From the NCBI RefSeq assembly GCF_010183535.1, contig NC_071329.1, positions 1,612,001 to 1,676,000 on the forward strand: a stretch of DNA of 64,000 nt, written 5' to 3'. Under the pieces are notes generated by a model. The model was not told where the DNA came from. It saw only the letters and a program-made list of their open reading frames with translations, and ran no database searches. This DNA is from Caenorhabditis remanei (taxonomy: Eukaryota > Nematoda > Chromadorea > Rhabditida > Rhabditidae). Made by a program: the position numbers and the translations under genes. This document shows, piece after piece, positions 58,818 to 64,000 of the stretch; the first letter of the stretch is position 1, and each line of letters opens with the position of its first letter.

Positions 58818-58990
58818 CAGTTTCTGTGAAAACTGGCGCGCCTTTGACGCGTTTTGGTTTTAATTTTTTTGACATTGTTCCAACTATGTTTTTACCAAAT
58901 TTCATGGAATGTATGGATATTTCTGATTACAATTGTCTGTAACAAATTGAGAAATGACAAGTCTAGGGCGCCTTAGACGCGTTTTTTTTT
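58818..58990. repeat. Direct repeat copy 1 (GGCGCGCCTTTGACGCG)
   Basis: Begins GTTTCTGTGAAAACTGGCGC and ends CTAGGGCGCCTTAGACGCG. Repeated at 59028-59171. Confidence 0.75.
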
Positions 58991-59027
58991 CAAATCAGGA
59001 TAGTTTGGGGTTGTTTTTGACAATGTT

Positions 59028-59171
59028 CCGTTTCTGTGAAAACTGGCGCGCCTTTGACGCGTTTTGGTTTTGATTTTTTTGACATAGTTTCAACTATGCT
59101 CTTACCTAATTTCATGAATATTTAGGTATTTCTGTAACTGACGAGTCTAGGGCGCCTCAGACGCTTTTTTT
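59028..59171. repeat. Direct repeat copy 2
   Basis: Same start, 210 bp on, with a deletion in the middle. A related, inverted version (AATCTAGGGTCCCTTAAACG to CGCACCTTTGACGAG) lies at 62910-63063 before gene P. Confidence 0.75.
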
Positions 59172-59469
59172 CAGACTTGCAAGATTCCGGGCCGGCCCGA
59201 TCGGGCCGGATTTGAATTTTTGAACTTTTTTCACTACAATTTTTTGTCCAAAAATTTATTTTCTGAAAATTTTTAATATTTTTCCTGAAGTATATTTTTC
59301 AGAAACCTTCGAAACCTACAAAAAATTGTTTTTAAGAAATATTTTTCAAAAAAAATCTGGAAATTTTCGAAAAAAAAATTTGAATTTTTTACAGTACTGA
59401 ACTTCCGGGCCCACCGGGCCGGGCCGGGCCGGGCCCTGGAAATTTTCATTCCGGCCCGTTGCAAGTCTG
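59172..59469. mobile_element. hAT-like MITE, TSD CTTTTTTT
   Basis: A shorter relative of 15941-16397 with the same CAGACTTGCAAGATTCCGGG start and TTGCAAGTCTG end. CTTTTTTT lies at 59164-59171 and 59470-59477. Confidence 0.88.
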
Positions 59470-59556
59470 CTTTTTTTCACGTCGAAAATTTATATTTATT
59501 GATAAAAACATAACAAAAACAATAAAATAACACAAAAAATTTAATAACACTTGTCT

Positions 59557-62423
59557 TCACATCTTCGTCATCACCCGATCAATCCAATTCTTTACTCCAG
59601 ATGACGTGTTATTTGTTTGCATAAAACGCTGAAGATTCCGAATGTGTATTGAACCATCTTGCCTGTATTCGTCAATGCAGTCCATGATTTCAGTCTTCAG
59701 TTGGACTTTTTGATTTTTGGCCATGCGCCGATTAGTGGAGAATGAGAAGACATGAACGAGGATATCCAGAGCTGCTTGACGGGAGCGTTGGTCAGAGCCA
59801 GTCATCAGGTAGTTACTGAAAATGAAACATCTTTGCAATTTTAGTTTTAGACCATCTTTTTTGCCGGCGCTTCCCCCTTCCGCCATTTCAAGAGCCGTAT
59901 TTTGCTCAACTGTGGTCGACGTGCGCCCTAAAGATGACATAGATGAAAAGGTAAAAAATTGAATCGAGAAAGAAGATGCGGTGACTGCGGGCGAAGATTT
60001 CAGCTCAATTTGCAATGTCATCCTTAGGCCTTACGCGTATTTATATCATGATAAGAGAACTCACAACAAGCCATCGAATCTCTTTTTTCGAAAAGTCTCA
60101 TCATTTCTAGACATCTTGCACAAACACTTGCTTAATATCGATTTTCCCATTCCAAGGGCACGTTTTCTATCGGATCCTCCCTTTGAGACTTCTCGAAGAA
60201 CCAAATCGATCGTTTTGTTACAGACCATACTGTAATTGATATGAGGTGTAGCAAGAAATGCGTCGCTAGTGAAGCATCGCTCGAACAGACGGAAATAATC
60301 GGAAATCTGATTATCATGTGGTTGCAGTGCCAATAGGTATCTGGATAGAGAGCGACGTTGAGAAGGGGTGATTCTTTCAAGACGGTCACTGAAAAATCGA
60401 TACACAAGATATGGATCATGTCTAATTTAATCTTACCTATCTAATTGTGTCAAGATACCAAGTGGTTCATAATTTTGAAGGCTTGTGAATGTCGCTCCAT
60501 GATCTATGAGTTCGATTACTTTGCCTAGATATTGGATCATAAACTCTTCAGGAATAGGATCATCATGTTGCCATCTTGTCTGCACATCGATACCATTGAT
60601 TATCGTGCCGATAGTTTCACGCTGGAATCCCCAGTTGTTTAAGTAATAGTCAAGAGAGTCTATACACTGCTCGAGAGTATTATCCTGGAGAAGTTTGACA
60701 CCTGGGATCGCAATATTGTCGTCGGCGAAGAAGAAGTGATCTGAATGAACAATTTTGTTTATCGAAGTTGAATTAAGTCGGCTAGGAAATGCGAATGCAT
60801 TTATCACTAAATTAGAATTAACTTAAAAGTAGCCCCAAGATACCCTACATCGTCCTCACTAACCAATCAATCCAATTGTTTCCAACTTCGGATAAATTTC
60901 AACCAATCTCTCTATGTGACCCATCTCCAAATGGCCCCCACAACCCGAAATGTCCACAAACTTCAATTCGGGATGAGGTGTATTTCGTTTTTCTTGAAAA
61001 GAATACTCGACGAAACTTATAGTCGGCACCCTATCGTTGTCGAAGTCTGACAGATTCAAAAATTGCAGTTTTCTCAGTTTGAAGAGTTCTTTGAAGTCAG
61101 CGTTGTTTAGTGGTATGCCAGCAAGCGACAGTTTCTCCAGATTTTTCAATTGAGATAATCCCTGAATCGATGAAAAGTTTGAGTAAGACACATGGAGTTC
61201 TGTGAGCTTCGGAAAACGATTGAAGACCGTTTTGAATGGATTCGGAGGTAAACGACAAAAGTTGATGTCAAGTTGTTGGAGAACTGGACCAAGCACGTTT
61301 GCTATCTGGAAAACATTAGGGAATATCTGGAATCATTCTTTATCTTGAAATCGTTACCTGGTCAATCCAATCACTGTTAAATTTGGTGTGATCTCCATCG
61401 ATTTTTAGAACGCGTAGGCTCTTGAGGCTTTTTGAATTCAATATCGAGTCGAGAGCAGCGATGATGTCAAAGAATTTTTTTTTGTAGCCTGAAAATAATT
61501 TGAATTGAGTATTAAGGTTGCGGACTTTGTAGGGTTCGTAGATGAAACCAAGAGATTCTCGTTTGTAGTTGAAGACTATTTTCTACAGGCGGTCTGTAGC
61601 AAGTTGTACGACTATGAGGCAACCAAACTGAGGACCAGAATTCCGTCTCCCACTTTCCGCCACCTTTGTCCTTCCGCTTAGAGGGTATCAGCTTGAAAAA
61701 TTAGTTCGCCTACTCGAATCATCTGACATGTTTTGCGCTTTTTTGCAGCAAAGCTACCGTAAAAACTATAATAGCGGCGCGCCCTCTAATAGAATCACTC
61801 CCTCCATATGCTCGAAATATTTATTCCATTTTTCAACAATTATTTTTCAATATTCTTGAAAAAACAAAAAAAAGACAATTTTTCGTTTGATAGAGGCGGC
61901 CCGTAATAGAAGCGCACCTGCGAACGAAGTTTGAAAAATAGAACCGCATGCGCCTCTATTACAGTTTTTATGGTACACCATGAAACAATCTCAAAGTTTG
62001 ATTTTGTCTACTTAAAAACAAAAACTAACCATATCTGTGATCCTCAGTTCTCCCCTCTTTCATATTCAATAACCTCAGCTCTACCAAATTGAACGATTGC
62101 AGAAGATCAATGGAAGCATCGTTAACAATTGGAGATGTCAGTGTCACTTTCGTCACATTGAAAACTTTCGAAATCTCGTTCGCTGTCTCAGATGAGAATC
62201 GAAGAGGTCCCTTGGTAAGAATCTCGAATATTCTGTTGCTCGGCTCCGGGGTGATTTGATATTTATACTTTTCACCGCTTGGCAAGCCATCAATCAGTTT
62301 TGCATAACTTTTGAATTTAGCTGGAATTAAAATAAGATAAACAATTTAGATATGGAAAACCAACTCACAATCTTCAATACAATTCGCCAGCTCTTGTATA
62401 CAAGTGTTTTGGAGTGATTCCAT
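59557..62423 (-). CDS. Gene O: ZYG-11-like protein, candidate CUL-2 substrate receptor
   Basis: Seven exons, 62423-62369, 62320-62030, 61488-61358, 61305-60864, 60807-60437, 60388-60065 and 59815-59557, give about 620 residues. The start MESLQNTCIQELANCIED contains S-L-x3-C-x3-L, an exact elongin-C (BC) box, as at the N-terminus of ZYG11 proteins. A leucine-rich repeat region follows (LTELHVSYSNFSSI, LEKLSLAGIPL, LQFLNLSDF, LKFVDISG, then LETIGLI), as in ZYG11. The C-terminal half is helical, consistent with the armadillo-like part. Family knowledge: ZYG-11 proteins are receptors of CUL-2 ubiquitin ligases, and C. elegans ZEEL-1 is a relative. No membrane segment is seen here, unlike ZEEL-1. 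A CAG acceptor lies directly before the ATG. Confidence 0.82.
61757..61973. mobile_element. TA-flanked palindromic MITE in intron of gene O
   Basis: Ends CCGTAAAAACTATAATAG and its inverse CTATTACAGTTTTTATGG, flanked by TA (61755-61756, 61974-61975). The arms carry GGCGCGCC / ATGCGCC text. Confidence 0.75.
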
Positions 62424-63125
62424 TCTGGAAAAATGAAAAATTAAGACGGAAAAGAAAGAAGAAACATTCGAAAAGGTGTGAGAGAGAGGGAAAGAGACTC
62501 AGACAATACGAGAAATGATGGATGAAGAGAGAGGGACAAATAGAACTGATGGAGACGCAGATTATTCAAAAAGTGTTGGGAAGAACGGCGGGGGGTCAAC
62601 ATGAGAAGAGAATGAGAGAGGGCGCTTGGCAACGTGCCAATAGAGAATAGAGAATGGTTGAAACAAAGGGAAAACTAGCGACGTTTTGAAACGAGACATT
62701 TTGACACCAGACAATAAATATGCTGAAAAACAACGAATAAAAAACCGAAAATTCCTCACTTTTCAAAATTTTTGTCGATTGCATGGTTTTTTACTCTTTC
62801 AAACACATCTCTCCTCTATTTTCCCTATTTTTATCCGCAGACCCCCTTCTCAGATTATCTGTTACTTTGTCTATTGTCTCGGTTAATCCTTTTTCCCTGA
62901 TAATAATGACGAATCTAGGGTCCCTTAAACGCGGTTTTTTTCAATCAGAACAATTCAAAGCAATTTTTTGACAATTTTAGGGGAATTCTAACGAGAATTC
63001 TCTAACTCTATTGACCGAAAGCCAAAAACTTGGCGGATTCCGGGATCGGCGCACCTTTGACGAGATATTATATTTATTGATAAAATCGGAACAAAAAAAA
63101 ACAAAAAAAAAGTCAATAACAGTTG
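62424..63125. other. O-P spacer
   Basis: Upstream region of gene O. A purine-rich stretch, GAGAGAGAGGGAAAGAGA-like, at 62485-62570 is followed by AT-rich DNA and the GACGAATCTAGGGTCCC repeat (62906). No exon was found. Confidence 0.5.
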
Positions 63126-64000
63126 TCACCACATCCTCATCATCACCCGATCAATCCAATTCTTTACTTCAGATGACGTGCAATTTGTTTGTATGAAACG
63201 ATGGAAATTCCGGATTTGCATGGAACTATCTTGTCTGTATCCGTGAATGCAAGACATGATTTCAGTCGTCAGTTGCTCTTTTTCATCTTCAGTCATGTTT
63301 CGATTAGTGGAGAAAGAGAAGACATGAACGAGGAAGGTTACAACGTCTTGACGGGACCGTTGGTCAGAACCAGTCATCAGGTAGTTACTGAAAATGAAAC
63401 AACTTTGCAATTTTAATTGACACTCTTTTTGCAGAGAGAAGGGAAACTGAGGCAGCTGGCAACCGCCGTTTTAGACCATTCGGCCATGAGGGCACATTTA
63501 AAGGTGGCCAGGTAAATAAGGAGAGACCAATCGGGGCAGAGAGGGTGGTTATACTATAATAAGAAAACTCACAGTAGGCCATCGAATCTCTTCTTTCGAA
63601 AAGTCTCATCACTTCTAGACATCTTGCACATACACTTGCTTAATATCGATGCTCCCATTTGAAGCGCATGTTGTCTATTGTAGTCTCTCACTTGAAGGGA
63701 CTCTCGTCTACCGTAGTCTCCCTTTGAGACCTCTCGAAGAACGTAATCAATCGTTTTGTTACAGACCATACTGTAATTGATATGAGGTGTAGCAAGAAAG
63801 GCTTCGCTAGTGAAGCAACGCTGGAACAGGCTGGAATAATCCCAAGTCCATTTATCAAGTGGTTGCTGTGCCAATAGGTATCTGGCTAGAGACAGGCGTT
63901 GAGAAGGGGTGATTCCTCGAAAATGAGACTCTCTGCCACTGAAAATTGGTACATAAGATATAATTGGATCATTCCTTATTTAAACTTACTAAATTAAAGT
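63126..64000 (-). CDS. Gene P: second ZYG-11-like gene, 3' part only
   Basis: Exons 63940-63572 and 63389-63126 encode the same C-terminal region as gene O: ITPSQRLSLARYLLA, ATPHINYSMVCNKTIDYVL, CKMSRSDETFRKKRFDGLL, then NYLMTGSDQRSRQ to NWIDRVMMRMW. A further exon ends near 63990 and continues past the window. Relative to O there is an extra stretch of about 11 residues (RESLQVRDYNRQH region). The two genes are tandem duplicates with about 700 bp between O's start and P's stop. The N-terminal BC box cannot be checked. Confidence 0.8.

Larger units (their letters stand above)
58104..59163. other. Spacer between the gene array and the ZYG-11-like genes
   Basis: Holds two module copies, then AT-rich DNA and two direct repeats. 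No exon recognised. Confidence 0.55.

Noticed and set aside
62441..62784. Several - strand frames of 60-65 codons upstream of gene O
   Set aside because: They arise from a purine-rich tract, overlap one another in different frames and show no similarity to the family or codon-usage support.
1..64000. tRNA, rRNA or snRNA genes
   Set aside because: No cloverleaf, A/B box pair or conserved rRNA/snRNA text was recognised by eye on either strand; a covariance-model scan would be decisive.
58104..64000. A toxin partner to the ZYG-11-like genes, as in peel-1/zeel-1
   Set aside because: No membrane-protein-like or otherwise unexplained open gene lies next to O or P in the window, so a toxin-antidote pair is not supported.

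Overview
This is nuclear DNA of a nematode, most likely a Caenorhabditis species. The signs are short phase-conserved introns ending in TTTTCAG, a CAG acceptor a few bases before nearly every ATG as expected for spliced-leader trans-splicing, AT-rich spacers full of foldback elements, and ZYG-11-like genes of the nematode-expanded type. The species cannot be named from the sequence alone.

The window is dominated by one tandem gene family of fourteen members, here called A to N, which I cannot tie to a named family. A full member has about 770-800 residues: five short N-terminal blocks, a block with an IT/VRLFEDG motif, a KHRAVPI block, a GFTVQNLKNEL block with CDLFDAVE, a Cys/His knuckle around HNQKGC, a long charged coiled coil, and a C-terminal RING-like zinc domain split by the last intron. 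The plausible role is E3 ubiquitin ligase, inferred from the RING geometry only. Five members lie on the + strand (A-E, 1-19145) and nine on the - strand (F-N, 26055-58103), so the two arms converge on a 6.9 kb gene-poor spacer. The innermost pair (E and F) is a diverged inverted repeat of a longer, intron-rich subtype.

The central spacer (19146-26054) holds degenerate tandem repeats, a 272-295 bp GC-richer tandem repeat with conserved hairpins, a decayed ALKBH1-like relic, and nested foldback transposons. Many non-autonomous elements with 8-bp target duplications (hAT type) occur throughout, mostly in introns and spacers. Several are proved by empty sites in paralogous copies.

Twelve members carry a conserved upstream module of about 65-80 bp. 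It lies 113-126 bp before the ATG in eleven of them, once a later insertion upstream of D is discounted. The array shows modular change: members without a RING (B, G), without a coiled coil (A), with a divergent zinc domain (C, L), gene fusion (E), frame damage (E, F), exon duplication (E versus F) and intron presence/absence differences.

The right end (59557-64000) holds two ZYG-11-like genes on the - strand (O complete, P partial), candidate CUL-2 substrate receptors. The window therefore joins two expanding families that both point to ubiquitin conjugation. A functional link between them is only inference.
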